57,573 nucleotides of DNA. Source: Clostridia bacterium. GTDB lineage: Bacteria > Bacillota > Clostridia > Oscillospirales > Acutalibacteraceae. Every line of letters begins with the position of its first letter. The stretch's first letter is position 1. The notes beneath the pieces are model-generated. The model saw only the letters and a program-made list of their open reading frames with translations, ran no database searches and was not told the origin of the DNA. The stretch is taken from positions 1 through 57,573 of the forward strand of contig JAFRLX010000038.1 of assembly GCA_017430965.1 (NCBI GenBank). Reading direction: 5' to 3'. This document shows, one piece after another, positions 7,000 to 15,000 of the stretch. The position numbers and the translations under genes were made by a program.

Positions 7000-7845
7000 A
7001 TGAAAAAGATTTTAGCAGTTCTTTTGGTTGCTGCATTATTGCTTTCTTTTGCAGCTTGCTCTTCCAAGAAAACAGAAGAAACCACCAAAGCAGAAGAGAC
7101 CACCGCAGCAGCAGAGTCCGACTTGGCATATATCCAAGGTAAGGGCGAAATGGTAATCGGTATTACTATTTTCGAGCCGATGGATTACTATGATGACAAT
7201 AAAGAGTTGACCGGTTTTGAAGCGGATTTCGCCAAAGCGGTTTGCGAAAAATTAGGCGTCAAAGCAAAATTCCAAGAGATTTCCTGGGAAGCAAAAGAGA
7301 CGGAACTCAGCGGCAAGAGCATTGACTGTATCTGGAACGGCTTGACCATCACACCGGAAAGACAGGAAACCATGTCGATTTCCTCTCCCTACATGAACAA
7401 CAAACAGGTTATTGTTACCAAGAAAGAAAATGTGCAATCCTTTGCAAAACCCGGCGCATTAGACGGTAAGACCGTTGTTGCCGAAAAAGAGTCCGCCGGT
7501 GAAGAAATTGTTGCCGACGAGCAATATGCGGATTTCTTCGGTAAAGCAACTTATGTTGCCGTGCAGGATATGAAGAGTGCATTGATGGAAGTCAAGGCAG
7601 GCACAGCGGATGCAGCCGTGATTGACTATGTCACCTATCTCGGCACACTCGGTGTGAACTCCGATTATAAAGATCTTGCCTTTGTGGATAAATCTTTTGC
7701 AGACGAGCAGTATGGTGTAGCGTTCCGCCAGGGCAGCGATGTCACCGCTAAAGTGAATGAAATCATCGAGCAGTTCCTTACGGACGGCACACTCAAGCAA
7801 ATTGCAACCAAGTACAATCTTGTTCAGCAATTGGTAGTAAAATAA
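7000..7845 (+). CDS. Polar amino-acid ABC transporter, substrate-binding lipoprotein
   Basis: A 281-aa type-3 periplasmic-binding-like protein (SBP_bac_3 family). A lipoprotein signal peptide ends at LSFAAC, making Cys20 the lipidated residue, followed by a Glu/Thr-rich tether. The mature part shows the family pattern: GEMVIGITIFEPMDYYDD, LTGFEADFAKAVCEKLGV, WNGLTITPERQETMSIS and YGVAFRQGSD near the C-terminus. It captures a polar amino acid outside the membrane and delivers it to the permease and ATPase encoded next. A consensus promoter at 6921 and GGAGAAAG before the ATG suit high expression; a hairpin after the stop (7869-7891) may lower expression of the downstream genes. The exact amino acid cannot be read from the sequence. 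Confidence 0.92.
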   Translation: MKKILAVLLVAALLLSFAACSSKKTEETTKAEETTAAAESDLAYIQGKGEMVIGITIFEPMDYYDDNKELTGFEADFAKAVCEKLGVKAKFQEISWEAKETELSGKSIDCIWNGLTITPERQETMSISSPYMNNKQVIVTKKENVQSFAKPGALDGKTVVAEKESAGEEIVADEQYADFFGKATYVAVQDMKSALMEVKAGTADAAVIDYVTYLGTLGVNSDYKDLAFVDKSFADEQYGVAFRQGSDVTAKVNEIIEQFLTDGTLKQIATKYNLVQQLVVK

Positions 7846-7868
7846 TTCACACGATAAACCTTAAAAGA

Positions 7869-7891
7869 GGGCGGTGATGCATTCTCCGCCC
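7869..7891 (+). promoter_or_regulatory. Intra-operon hairpin between binding protein and permease
   Basis: GGGCGG (7869-7874) pairs with CCGCCC (7886-7891), followed by GCTTTATTTG. It may stabilise the upstream message or terminate part of the transcripts, giving more binding protein than permease, as is common in such operons. Confidence 0.6.
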
Positions 7892-7919
7892 GCTTTATTT
7901 GTTACTTGAGGGTATATTT

Positions 7920-8564
7920 ATGGATTTTTCAACAATTACCAGCGACCTGTTAAGCGGATTTCTTGAAAACTTAAAACTGTTCGGCTTAACATTGGCATTT
8001 TCTTTGCCGCTCGGTCTGTTATTGAGTTTTTGCTCTATGTCAAAAATACCGCCGATTCGGTGGTTAGCAAAGACTTTTGTCTGGATTATTCGCGGCACCC
8101 CGCTGATGTTGCAACTGTTTATTGTTTTCTTTGTGCCGGGCATTGTGTTTGATGCACCGCTCAAGACCCGATTTACCGCAGCGCTCATAGCGTTTGTAAT
8201 CAATTATTCCGCCTATTTCTCGGAGATTTACAGAGGCGGTATTGAGAGCATTCCCGTGGGGCAGCACGAAGCGGGCATGGTGCTCGGAATGACCCGGAAG
8301 CAGATATTTTTTAAAGTTGTGCTCATGCAGGTGGTCAAAAAAATCATTCCGCCCATGAGCAATGAAATCATTACGCTGGTCAAAGATACTTCGCTGGCAC
8401 GCGTGATTGCCGTGGCGGAAATTATTATGGTAGCCGATCGCTTTACGGCGCGCGGCATGATATGGCCGCTGTTTTACACCGGCGTGTTCTTCCTGCTCTT
8501 TAACGGCATCTTGACCCTCCTGTTCGGCGCGATTGAAAAGAAGCTCGATTACTATAAGGTGTAA
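7920..8564 (+). CDS. Polar amino-acid ABC transporter, permease
   Basis: A 214-aa integral membrane protein with about five hydrophobic helices, of the His/Glu/Gln/Arg permease family. The cytoplasmic EAA loop is clear: GQHEAGMVLGMTRKQIFFKVVLMQ, interrupted here as GQHEAGMVLGM and RKQIFF, followed by IIPPMSNEIITLVKDTSLA, the coupling-helix segment contacting the ATPase. I choose ATG 7920 with GAGGG upstream rather than a TTG at 7899. It lies 74 bases after the binding protein and 12 before the ATPase, so all three form one operon. A single permease implies a homodimer in the membrane. Confidence 0.92.
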   Translation: MDFSTITSDLLSGFLENLKLFGLTLAFSLPLGLLLSFCSMSKIPPIRWLAKTFVWIIRGTPLMLQLFIVFFVPGIVFDAPLKTRFTAALIAFVINYSAYFSEIYRGGIESIPVGQHEAGMVLGMTRKQIFFKVVLMQVVKKIIPPMSNEIITLVKDTSLARVIAVAEIIMVADRFTARGMIWPLFYTGVFFLLFNGILTLLFGAIEKKLDYYKV

Positions 8565-8576
8565 GGGGGGATTGTC

Positions 8577-9329
8577 ATGACAGTATTAGAAGTAAAGGAT
8601 TTGCGCAAGTCTTTTGGCAGTAATGCCGTACTGAAAGGCGTTAGTTTTACCCTCGATAAGGGCGAAGTGCTTTCGATTATCGGTTCTTCCGGCGGCGGCA
8701 AAACAACACTGCTGCGCTGCTTAAATTCTTTGGAATTTGCCGAGGAAGGCACCATTACGGTCAACGGCGAAGTGATGTTTGACGGCGCGGACAAATCCAA
8801 GCACAAGGAAAAAGACATTCGCCTCAAGCGCCTGCACTTCGGTTTGGTATTCCAGCAGTTTAATCTCTTTCCGCAGTATACGGCAAAAGAGAATATTATG
8901 CTTGCTCCGAAGTTAATGGGAAATGAAAGTAAAGAACAGATTGAACAGCAGACCGATGCGCTGCTCGAGCGCGTGGGGCTTTCCGACAAGGCAGATTATT
9001 ACCCCTGCATGCTCTCCGGCGGACAGCAGCAGAGAGTGGCAATCGCCAGAGCCCTGGCAATGAAGCCGGACATTCTGTGTTTTGATGAGCCGACCTCGGC
9101 ACTGGACCCGGAATTGACCGGCGAAGTGCTCAAGGTAATTAAGGGCTTGAAAGACTCCGACACAACTATGATTGTAGTCACCCACGAAATGGGCTTTGCG
9201 CAAAATGTTTCGGATAAAGTCATCTTTATGGCAAAGGGTGTGATTGAAGAAATGGGCACGCCCGAAGAAGTATTTGAACACCCGAAAAGTGAAGTAACAA
9301 AAGCATTTTTAGCGAACGCGACAGAATAA
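8577..9329 (+). CDS. Polar amino-acid ABC transporter, ATP-binding protein
   Basis: A 250-aa ATPase with all ABC motifs: Walker [10 protein letters not shown] (residues about 38-46), Q-loop [11 protein letters not shown], signature [15 protein letters not shown], Walker [13 protein letters not shown], and the H-loop VVTHEMGFA. The spacing and the C-terminal [16 protein letters not shown] match the GlnQ/ArtP class that powers polar amino-acid uptake. The ATG at 8577 follows AGGGGGGATTGTC closely. A perfect terminator ends the operon at 9332. Confidence 0.94.
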   Translation: MTVLEVKDLRKSFGSNAVLKGVSFTLDKGEVLSIIGSSGGGKTTLLRCLNSLEFAEEGTITVNGEVMFDGADKSKHKEKDIRLKRLHFGLVFQQFNLFPQYTAKENIMLAPKLMGNESKEQIEQQTDALLERVGLSDKADYYPCMLSGGQQQRVAIARALAMKPDILCFDEPTSALDPELTGEVLKVIKGLKDSDTTMIVVTHEMGFAQNVSDKVIFMAKGVIEEMGTPEEVFEHPKSEVTKAFLANATE

Positions 9330-9331
9330 AT

Positions 9332-9366
9332 ATCCACCCGCTACTATGCGGGTGGATAAATTTTTA
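9332..9366 (+). terminator. Terminator ending the ABC importer operon
   Basis: TATCCACCCGC (9332-9342), six-base loop, GCGGGTGGATA (9349-9359), then AATTTTT. The 11-bp stem is perfect; it may also serve the convergent GH27 gene. Confidence 0.85.
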
Positions 9367-9405
9367 AATGTGAATTTTGGAGCCGCAAGGGCGTTTCACA
9401 AATCC

Positions 9406-11103
9406 TTATTTTTGACAGTGCACTTGAAACACCTTCACGCCGTGTTTGGGCACGCTCACCGTGAGGGTGTCGCCGCTGAGCCGGTCGCCTGTCCACAGCT
9501 CTTGAGAGTCGAAGGCAGTGACCTGCTGTAAACCGAAATAATCATCTTTTAACAGCTGCTTCAAATCGAAAGCGGCTTTTTTTGTGCCGCCGCGCTTATT
9601 GAAGAAGCACACGGCAACATCACCGTTTTCCAGCGGCCGGGCAAGGATATCCACCGTACCCTTTTTGATGCGCTTGGCAGGCTTTGCAAGGCTGTCGCCG
9701 TCAATATCAACCAAAGCCTTATTGCTCACAATTTGCAGGGTGCGGTTGGAGGTATTCGGCGTTCCCTCTGCATTAACAAAGGCGCGAATATCATTGCCCA
9801 GCACCAGCGGAGCCGCCATCATGCACCACAAAGAGAAGTGAGATTTGTTTTCCTCATCTGTCAACATGCCGTTGCCGACCTCCAGCATATCGGGGTCGTT
9901 AAAGTGCCCTTGACTTGCGTATTCCCACAGGCGAACATTGTGCGCATAAATGTGCAAAATGCTTGACCAGGTAGCGCGAATGTCGGGTGTGGTGCGCCAC
10001 ATATTGCCCGCCTTTGCACCCCAAAAATAGGGTCGGTTAAAGCCCCACTCGCAAATGGAAAAGACAATCGGTTTCTTGCCTTCGGTCGCCTTCTGCAGGG
10101 CTTTGCCCATTCTGGCATACTGCAAAAAGGCAGCATCCGAGCGATTGACAATGGGGTTGGAGAGCTCAATGCGGTTCTCCCCCTGCTGCAGTTTGATAAC
10201 AGCCTGCACTCTGCCGAAGGGCGTGAAAGCTCTTGCTTTGGGGAAGAGCACTTCACAATAATCGCTGTCGGTTTTGATTAGAAGGTACGGCGGCTTGCTG
10301 ACCTTGCGCTTGCGGTAGCCGACCGTGACAATGTATTCCCCGCTTGCGGGTGCAGTGAGTGTAAAAGCAGCTTTGCCGGAACCGTAGGAGAGAAAACCCA
10401 TAGCTTTGCCGCTTTTTAGTTTTTTCTCTTTAACGGTTTTTCCCATGCCGGAATATTGCACATCATCCGGTGTAATACAGGCAAAGGGCTTTTCGCCTTT
10501 TTGAGAGAATTCCAGGTATTCTATCGGCGGGGCAATGCCGCTGTCTAAGTGATTGTGGCAAAAGTCGTATTTAAAGAACTCGGCGCCCCATTCGGCAAGC
10601 GAAGCGGCATCGCTGTCTTCTCTGCCCAGGGAAGCGGGCAAATCCTCGCAGGTCAACGTACCGTTGGAGGTGTAAAGGCCGACTTTCAGCCCCAAAGCGT
10701 TAATCTTCTCAATCAGTGCCGGCATGCCGGAAGGAAAAGTGGTAAAATCCGTTTGCAGGCGACCGTTGATATCGCGCAGGGAAGATTGCCAGCAGTCATC
10801 AATATTGACATAGCAGTAGCCGATATCCGCCAAGCCGGAAGCTTTCATCGCTTCGGCGGTCTCCAGAATCAAATCTTCATTGATGGTTTGCGCAAAGGTA
10901 TTCCAGCTTGACCAGCCCATCACCGGTTTGTCGAGCGGTGCGGCGTAATCGGCAAAATCGGAAGTATCTATCGTGATTTTGCGCGGAATGGCAATTTTTT
11001 TCAATGCACAAATCGGACATCTGCGGGCAGACTTTGTATACAAAAACCAAGCCAAAAAAGCGACAAAAGCAATCGCCGCCAAAATGATAAAAAATATACC
11101 CAT
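9406..11103 (-). CDS. Membrane-anchored alpha-galactosidase, GH27 family, with inserted domain
   Basis: A 565-aa glycoside hydrolase predicted to cleave terminal alpha-galactosides. GH27 motifs: MGWSSWNTF (about 62-70), YVNIDDCW (98-105), KYDFC with the nucleophile Asp180, and TTPDIRATW carrying the probable acid/base Asp; GHFNDPDMLEVGN and APLVLGNDIR follow. Between the nucleophile segment and SICEWGFNRPY there is an extra region of about 120 residues with a beta-sandwich, carbohydrate-binding-like pattern (GEYIVTVGYRK, GENRIELSN). The N-terminus is one membrane helix followed by RRCPICALKK, without a cleavage site, so the enzyme appears anchored. The ATG at 11103 follows AAGGAG; an upstream in-frame ATG at 11121 lacks one. 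It stands alone, with no transporter or regulator beside it. Confidence 0.85.
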   Translation of the reverse strand: MGIFFIILAAIAFVAFLAWFLYTKSARRCPICALKKIAIPRKITIDTSDFADYAAPLDKPVMGWSSWNTFAQTINEDLILETAEAMKASGLADIGYCYVNIDDCWQSSLRDINGRLQTDFTTFPSGMPALIEKINALGLKVGLYTSNGTLTCEDLPASLGREDSDAASLAEWGAEFFKYDFCHNHLDSGIAPPIEYLEFSQKGEKPFACITPDDVQYSGMGKTVKEKKLKSGKAMGFLSYGSGKAAFTLTAPASGEYIVTVGYRKRKVSKPPYLLIKTDSDYCEVLFPKARAFTPFGRVQAVIKLQQGENRIELSNPIVNRSDAAFLQYARMGKALQKATEGKKPIVFSICEWGFNRPYFWGAKAGNMWRTTPDIRATWSSILHIYAHNVRLWEYASQGHFNDPDMLEVGNGMLTDEENKSHFSLWCMMAAPLVLGNDIRAFVNAEGTPNTSNRTLQIVSNKALVDIDGDSLAKPAKRIKKGTVDILARPLENGDVAVCFFNKRGGTKKAAFDLKQLLKDDYFGLQQVTAFDSQELWTGDRLSGDTLTVSVPKHGVKVFQVHCQK

Positions 11104-11154
11104 CGTTTTCTCCTTAAACAATAAGATAGGGCTCGCGATTTAGAACCTATTACT

Positions 11155-11182
11155 ATCATAGCATATTCGTGGAATTTTGCAA
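11155..11182 (-). promoter_or_regulatory. Candidate promoter of the alpha-galactosidase gene
   Basis: On the minus strand TTGCAA (11182-11177), a 16-base spacer and TATGAT (11160-11155), about 50 bases upstream of the start codon. Confidence 0.5.
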
Positions 11183-11233
11183 TCTTTTGTATAGATAATT
11201 TTATGGTGCTAAAAATAATAACAGGTGAAAAGG

Positions 11234-11920
11234 ATGCTAAAAGGAATTGCGGTTTCGGGAGGTTTTGCTATTGGTAAAATACTAAAACTGGAGGAGCAAA
11301 CAATCACATATCCCCTGCAAAAGGGCTTGGAAAGCGCGCAGGAATTAGCGCGCTTAGAGCAGGCGCTTGCGGAGTTTACCCGCCGTGCGGAGCAGTCGGC
11401 AGGCAGGATTCGCAGAATTGTCGGCAAAGAGGAGGCGGACATTTTTACCGGCCATATCTATATGGCAAATGACCCCTTTATTGCACGCGAGCTGCGGCAA
11501 AAAATCCAAAGCGGCTACAGCGCGGAAATGGCAATGGAAAGTGCCTGCGACAGCTGGATTGAGAGTTTTTCTCAGGCGCGCGCGGAGCTGACGCGGCAAA
11601 AAGCGGCAGATATTGCAGACATTAAAAAAACAGTCCTGGGCATCCTTTCCGGCAAGCGCATTGACGGCAAAAAGATTCCGTTCGGAACTGTTTTGGCGGC
11701 AAAAGAGCTGACACCCTCTGCGGTCAATATTTTGGAAAGGCGCAAAACGCTGGCTGTGCTTTCCGAGCGCGGTTCCCCGCGCTCCCATTTTGCTATTTTG
11801 GTGAAGGCAATGGAGATACCGGCTGTGGTAGCGGTAGAGCAGTTAATGAAAAGCGTGGAAAACGGACAGCGCGTGATTGTGGATGCCAATAAGGGCGAAG
11901 TGATACCGCTTGACAAATAA
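11234..11920 (+). CDS. Half-length PTS enzyme I-like protein (N-terminal phospho-His domains only)
   Basis: A 228-aa protein that aligns with the N-terminal 40 percent of PTS enzyme I: the start (LKGIAVSGGFAIGK), the HPr-binding helical region (EEADIFTGHIYMANDP), and the swivelling phospho-histidine domain with LAAKELTPSAV, GSPRSHFAIL (His185, where E. coli EI has His189) and VIVDANKGEVI. Full enzyme I is about 570 residues; the C-terminal PEP-binding and dimerisation barrel is absent, and a perfect terminator starts within the stop codon, so this is not an assembly cut. The usual GGRTSH reads GSPRSH. It could accept phosphate from another EI or PpsA-like enzyme, or be a non-catalytic regulator. 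ATG 11234 is preferred over GTG 11225 because AGGTGA precedes it. Confidence 0.75.
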   Translation: MLKGIAVSGGFAIGKILKLEEQTITYPLQKGLESAQELARLEQALAEFTRRAEQSAGRIRRIVGKEEADIFTGHIYMANDPFIARELRQKIQSGYSAEMAMESACDSWIESFSQARAELTRQKAADIADIKKTVLGILSGKRIDGKKIPFGTVLAAKELTPSAVNILERRKTLAVLSERGSPRSHFAILVKAMEIPAVVAVEQLMKSVENGQRVIVDANKGEVIPLDK

Positions 11921-11951
11921 TAAGGGAGTTGGCTTTGCCAACTCCCTTATT
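11919..11951. terminator. Perfect bidirectional terminator
   Basis: AATAAGGGAGTTGGC (11919-11933), TTT loop and GCCAACTCCCTTATT (11937-11951) make an uninterrupted 15-bp stem between the convergent enzyme I-like gene and the ogt-like gene, overlapping the stop codons of both. Confidence 0.9.
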
Positions 11952-12414
11952 TGTTTAAAAACTGTTTTTCCGCACCGCGCAGTGCTTCTTTTTGTGCCGC
12001 CTCTGTAGAGAAACTCGCCAAAAGGCTGGTTTTTCCTATCACGCGGTGAGTGGGTATGGCAATCGCAATCGGGTTGGCTTCTACTGCCTGCCCGACTTTT
12101 TTTGCCGACTTCGCATCGCCGATGGCGGCGGCAAGGTCCTGAAAAGTAGCTGTTTTACCGTAGCCGATGTCGCAGCACGCCTGCCACACCTGCTGCTCGA
12201 AGGCACTGCCTTCCGGTGCAAGCGCAAAGTTGAACTGCTGCCGCTGACCGCTGAAATATTCCTCTAATTCCCGCGCTGCCTGCCGGGTGATTTCACTCTC
12301 GGTGTATTGTTCGGAGGGGGTGGACGTGAAATACAGGCGGGTGACAGCTTCGCCCGCATCCGCACAGATTTCCAGGTACCCCAGCGGGGAGGAAAAAATG
12401 CTTTTATATATCAT
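11947..12414 (-). CDS. Ogt/MGMT-family protein lacking the catalytic cysteine
   Basis: A 155-aa relative of O6-alkylguanine-DNA alkyltransferases with the family's N-terminal ribonuclease-like part and the C-terminal DNA-binding domain (FEQQVWQACCDIGYGKT, ANPIAIAIPTHRVIGK). The methyl-accepting Cys of PCHRV is replaced: residues 121-125 read PTHRV, Thr codon ACT. Other helper residues have shifted too: the Arg finger position is Lys105 and the Tyr is Phe91, while Asn114 and His123 remain. Two base changes separate ACT from a Cys codon, so a single sequencing error is unlikely. Alkyltransferase-like (ATL) proteins with Trp at this place bind alkylated DNA and recruit excision repair; this may be a further ATL-type variant. 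It starts one base after the lexA stop codon, so it is probably in the SOS regulon. Confidence 0.85.
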   Translation of the reverse strand: MIYKSIFSSPLGYLEICADAGEAVTRLYFTSTPSEQYTESEITRQAARELEEYFSGQRQQFNFALAPEGSAFEQQVWQACCDIGYGKTATFQDLAAAIGDAKSAKKVGQAVEANPIAIAIPTHRVIGKTSLLASFSTEAAQKEALRGAEKQFLNK

Positions 12415-12415
12415 T

Positions 12416-13003
12416 TTAGTAATACCTGATAATAGATTTTAACTTTCCTAAAATGGCAACCTCATTGACAATAATCGGTTCATAGCTGTCGTTTTCCGGC
12501 TGCAGGCGGAAATGGCCTGCCTCTTTATAAAATGTTTTAACGGTTGCTTCATCGCCGACAAGAGCGACCACAATATCCCCGTTATTTGCATAGGGGGTGC
12601 GCTCCACTACGGCAATGTCACCGTCAAAAATGCCGGCATTAATCATGCTCTCCCCTTTCACCTTGAGCGCAAACAAATCGCCCGAGGTGGAGGAAGGGCC
12701 ATTGTAAGGAATGTATTCCATAATATCCTCAAACGCGAGCACGGGTTGACCTGCCGTTACAGTGCCGAGCAGCGGCACGTGATTGACATTTTCGGCAATG
12801 CCGTTGATGCGAATGCTGCGCTTGTGCATGGGGTCTCTGGTAATATAACCTTCTCTTTCGAGCGCATCTAACCCCGCCTGCACGGAGGAAGTGGAACTCA
12901 ACCCGACTGCAGCGCAGATTTCGCGCACAGTGGGCGGAACGCCTTCAATTGCCTTTTGGCGCAGGAAATCATAAATCTTTTTTTGTGTTTTACTAATTGC
13001 CAT
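12416..13003 (-). CDS. lexA: LexA, SOS-response repressor
   Basis: A 195-aa LexA with the N-terminal winged helix (TQKKIYDFLRQKAIEG, VREICAAVGLSSTSSV) and the C-terminal S24 self-cleavage domain. The cleavage site is Ala84-Gly85 (TAGQP), the nucleophile Ser119 (KGESM) and the general base Lys156 (ATVKTF), the same spacing as in E. coli LexA. RecA filaments on damaged DNA trigger self-cleavage and derepress repair genes. The promoter carries a near-perfect SOS box (13060-13073), so the gene is autoregulated and the ogt-like gene one base downstream should be co-induced. The ATG at 13003 has AAAGGAG upstream. Confidence 0.97.
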   Translation of the reverse strand: MAISKTQKKIYDFLRQKAIEGVPPTVREICAAVGLSSTSSVQAGLDALEREGYITRDPMHKRSIRINGIAENVNHVPLLGTVTAGQPVLAFEDIMEYIPYNGPSSTSGDLFALKVKGESMINAGIFDGDIAVVERTPYANNGDIVVALVGDEATVKTFYKEAGHFRLQPENDSYEPIIVNEVAILGKLKSIIRYY

Positions 13004-13033
13004 AGCAAACTCCTTTTATTCTCACACATAGAC

Positions 13034-13062
13034 ATTATAACACATTGTTTTCAAAAAATCAA
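13034..13062 (-). promoter_or_regulatory. lexA promoter
   Basis: On the minus strand TTGATT (13062-13057), a 17-base spacer, TATAAT (13039-13034). The -35 box touches the SOS operator. Confidence 0.8.
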
Positions 13063-13073
13063 ACATTTGTTCG
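13060..13073 (-). promoter_or_regulatory. LexA operator (SOS box)
   Basis: On the minus strand CGAACAAATGTTTG, matching the Gram-positive CGAACRNRYGTTYG-like consensus, placed directly upstream of and overlapping the -35 element of lexA. Confidence 0.88.
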
Positions 13074-13078
13074 AAATG

Positions 13079-13594
13079 AATTTCTCTTTTGGGGATATGG
13101 GTGGTGAAAAACTTGTCTTTTGAGCAAATTGGGGCATTTCAGTCGCTTGCCTTACACAAAGTAAAGCTGCGCGCCCGAAATACTCCGATTTATCTCAAAA
13201 TCCTGCGTTTTTCCCTCATCCCTACCCCAAAAGAGAAATTCCGACAGTCTTAGAGTTTTTAATTATACAACATCAGTTTATTATCTGTTTTTCAAGAAAA
13301 GCAAATCGGGGCATTTCAGTCGCTTGCCTTACACAAAGTAAAGCTGCGCGCCCGAAATACTCCGATTTATCTCAAAATCCTGCGTTTTTCCCTCATCCCT
13401 ACCCCAAAAGAGAAATTACGACAGTCTTAGAGTTTTTAATTATACAACATCAGTTTATTATCTGTTTTTCAAGAAAAGCAAATTGGGGCATTTCAGTCGC
13501 TTGCCTTACACAAAGTAAAGCTGCGCGCCTGAAATACTCCGATTTATCTCAAAATCCTGCGTTTTTCCCGCATCCCTACCCCAAAAGAGAAATT
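13079..13594. repeat. Array of three near-identical 177-bp repeats bounded by a 16-bp inverted repeat
   Basis: Copies begin at 13124, 13301 and 13478 (GCAAATYGGGGCATTTCAG). Copies 1 and 2 differ at two positions by my reading; copy 3 stops after about 117 bases. Each copy holds an imperfect palindrome of about 66 bases (AAATYGG pairing with CCGATTT, ATTTCAG with CYGAAAT). Each ends CCCCAAAAGAGAAATT, and the inverse AATTTCTCTTTTGGGG stands once at 13079-13094, 500 bases before the last CCCCAAAAGAGAAATT (13579-13594). No protein-coding frame with a ribosome site is present. In each full repeat the linker has TATAAT on the minus strand without a clear -35. This fills most of the 680-bp gap between lexA and the deacetylase gene. 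Confidence 0.9.
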
Positions 13595-13637
13595 TTGCGG
13601 TTTTGGGATAATTGGAAGAATACTGCTTACAGAGAAA

Positions 13638-13667
13638 AACAACCCTGACAGAACTGTCAGGGCTGTT
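13638..13667 (-). terminator. Terminator of the deacetylase gene
   Basis: AACAACCCTGACAG (13638-13651) and CTGTCAGGGCTGTT (13654-13667) pair over 14 positions with one G-T; on the minus strand a TTGTTTTTCT run follows. Confidence 0.85.
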
Positions 13668-13683
13668 CGGATAATAAAATTCA

Positions 13684-14919
13684 TTAGTTATTGACTGCGT
13701 GGTGAATCGGGGAAACCGTTTCATCCAGCGCTTCAAAGCTGTAGCCTTCGGAAAGGCCGACTTTGAGCACCTTTGCCACTGCGGTCACGGTGGTGTCCTT
13801 TGCACCGGTATCGTGCATTAAGACAATCGGCGAATCATAGTTTTCGTGAATGCCTGCCATAATGTTGTCATACAGCTGGGCGGCGGGCAAACCGTCTGCA
13901 TTGGCATCGCCGGAAGAAATGTTCCAGTCAAAGTATTCATAACCGTGGTCTTTGCACTGTTCGGTCAGCGTGCCCATAATGCCGGAGCAATAGTTGGCGC
14001 TGATGGTGTTGGAAGCACCGCCGGGGAAGCGCATAAATTTCGCTTCAACACCGGTAACTTCTTTAATCAAATCGCGCGTTTTTTGATTGTCCTCCCAGAA
14101 AGCTTCCGGGCTGGTGTAAATGGCGGCATAGTCATGGGTATAGGTGTGCACGGCAAGGGTGTGCCCTTCTTTTGCCATGCGCTTCAAAATGTCTTCATTA
14201 CCGGGAATGTTTTGTCCCACAATAAAGAAAGTGGCGTGGCAATCATATTCTTTGAGCAAATCCAAAATTTTAATGGTATTGTAGCTCGGGCCGTCATCAA
14301 AAGTGAGGTAAACCACACTGCCGGAGGACTGTTTAGACACAATGACAATGCGCTCGGCTTTTGCTTCGTTGCCGGCGGCATCCTTGACAGTGTAAGTCAC
14401 GGTGTATTTTCCTTTTTCGTTTACATTGACCTTGTTATCCACTTTAATGGTTTTGGTCAGGTCGCCGTCTACCTTGTCGGCGGCAGAGGCGCCGGCATCT
14501 TTATAAGCGGTGCCGATTTGGAGTTTAACCGTTTTGTCGCCCTTGATGGTTATTTCAGGAGCGGTGGTATCCACCACTTTAATGAGTCTTGTTTTGGTAA
14601 CGGTGTTTCTGCCTTTCGTGTTGGAAAGGCTGTAGTTGAGTTCATAAGAGCCAACCTTGGAAGTGTCGACTGTTTTATAGTCCACTTCAACCTTGTCAGT
14701 GGCATCCTGAGTGCCGATTTTGGCAACAAAGCCGGGCTCTTCAAAGCTGTCGCCGCCTTCTAAAGTTATTTCCGTTTTGCCTTTTAATTCGAGCTCCGGA
14801 ACAACTTTATATTCTTTAAATATGCCGAATACATCAAATTGCCATACCAGCAGAAACGCAGCAGCGAGTACGGCAATAATGCATAAGATTACAACAACGG
14901 GTTTTGCGGATTTTTTCAT
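13684..14919 (-). CDS. PgdA-type polysaccharide deacetylase with two Ig-like domains
   Basis: A 411-aa membrane-anchored enzyme: N-terminal helix (residues 8-27) without a clear cleavage site, two immunoglobulin-like repeats of the DUF5011/HYR kind (about 41-115 and 117-195; the second has PEITIKGDKTVKLQIGTAYKD), then a NodB deacetylase domain. NodB motifs are complete: TFDDGP (206-211), HTYTH (258-262), RFPGGASN, DWN and LMHDTG. Such enzymes remove acetyl groups from peptidoglycan GlcNAc or MurNAc, giving lysozyme resistance, or act on other wall glycans; the Ig repeats space the catalytic domain across the wall. The ATG at 14919 has AGGAGG upstream. Confidence 0.92.
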   Translation of the reverse strand: MKKSAKPVVVILCIIAVLAAAFLLVWQFDVFGIFKEYKVVPELELKGKTEITLEGGDSFEEPGFVAKIGTQDATDKVEVDYKTVDTSKVGSYELNYSLSNTKGRNTVTKTRLIKVVDTTAPEITIKGDKTVKLQIGTAYKDAGASAADKVDGDLTKTIKVDNKVNVNEKGKYTVTYTVKDAAGNEAKAERIVIVSKQSSGSVVYLTFDDGPSYNTIKILDLLKEYDCHATFFIVGQNIPGNEDILKRMAKEGHTLAVHTYTHDYAAIYTSPEAFWEDNQKTRDLIKEVTGVEAKFMRFPGGASNTISANYCSGIMGTLTEQCKDHGYEYFDWNISSGDANADGLPAAQLYDNIMAGIHENYDSPIVLMHDTGAKDTTVTAVAKVLKVGLSEGYSFEALDETVSPIHHAVNN

Positions 14920-15000
14920 GGTTTAACCTCCTGTAACATTGTAAAAATGTGTTAAAGTTTCATAAAAGGCAGTTAGCCTGTAAAGAAAGCAAGATTTCAA

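Noticed and set aside
13079-13594. CRISPR array
   Set aside because: Units are long (177 bp) and repeat without variable spacers; no cas genes nearby.
13506-13736. 76-codon minus-strand ORF overlapping the 177-bp repeats and the deacetylase 3' end
   Set aside because: It crosses the terminator, has no ribosome site and lies out of frame inside the repeat.
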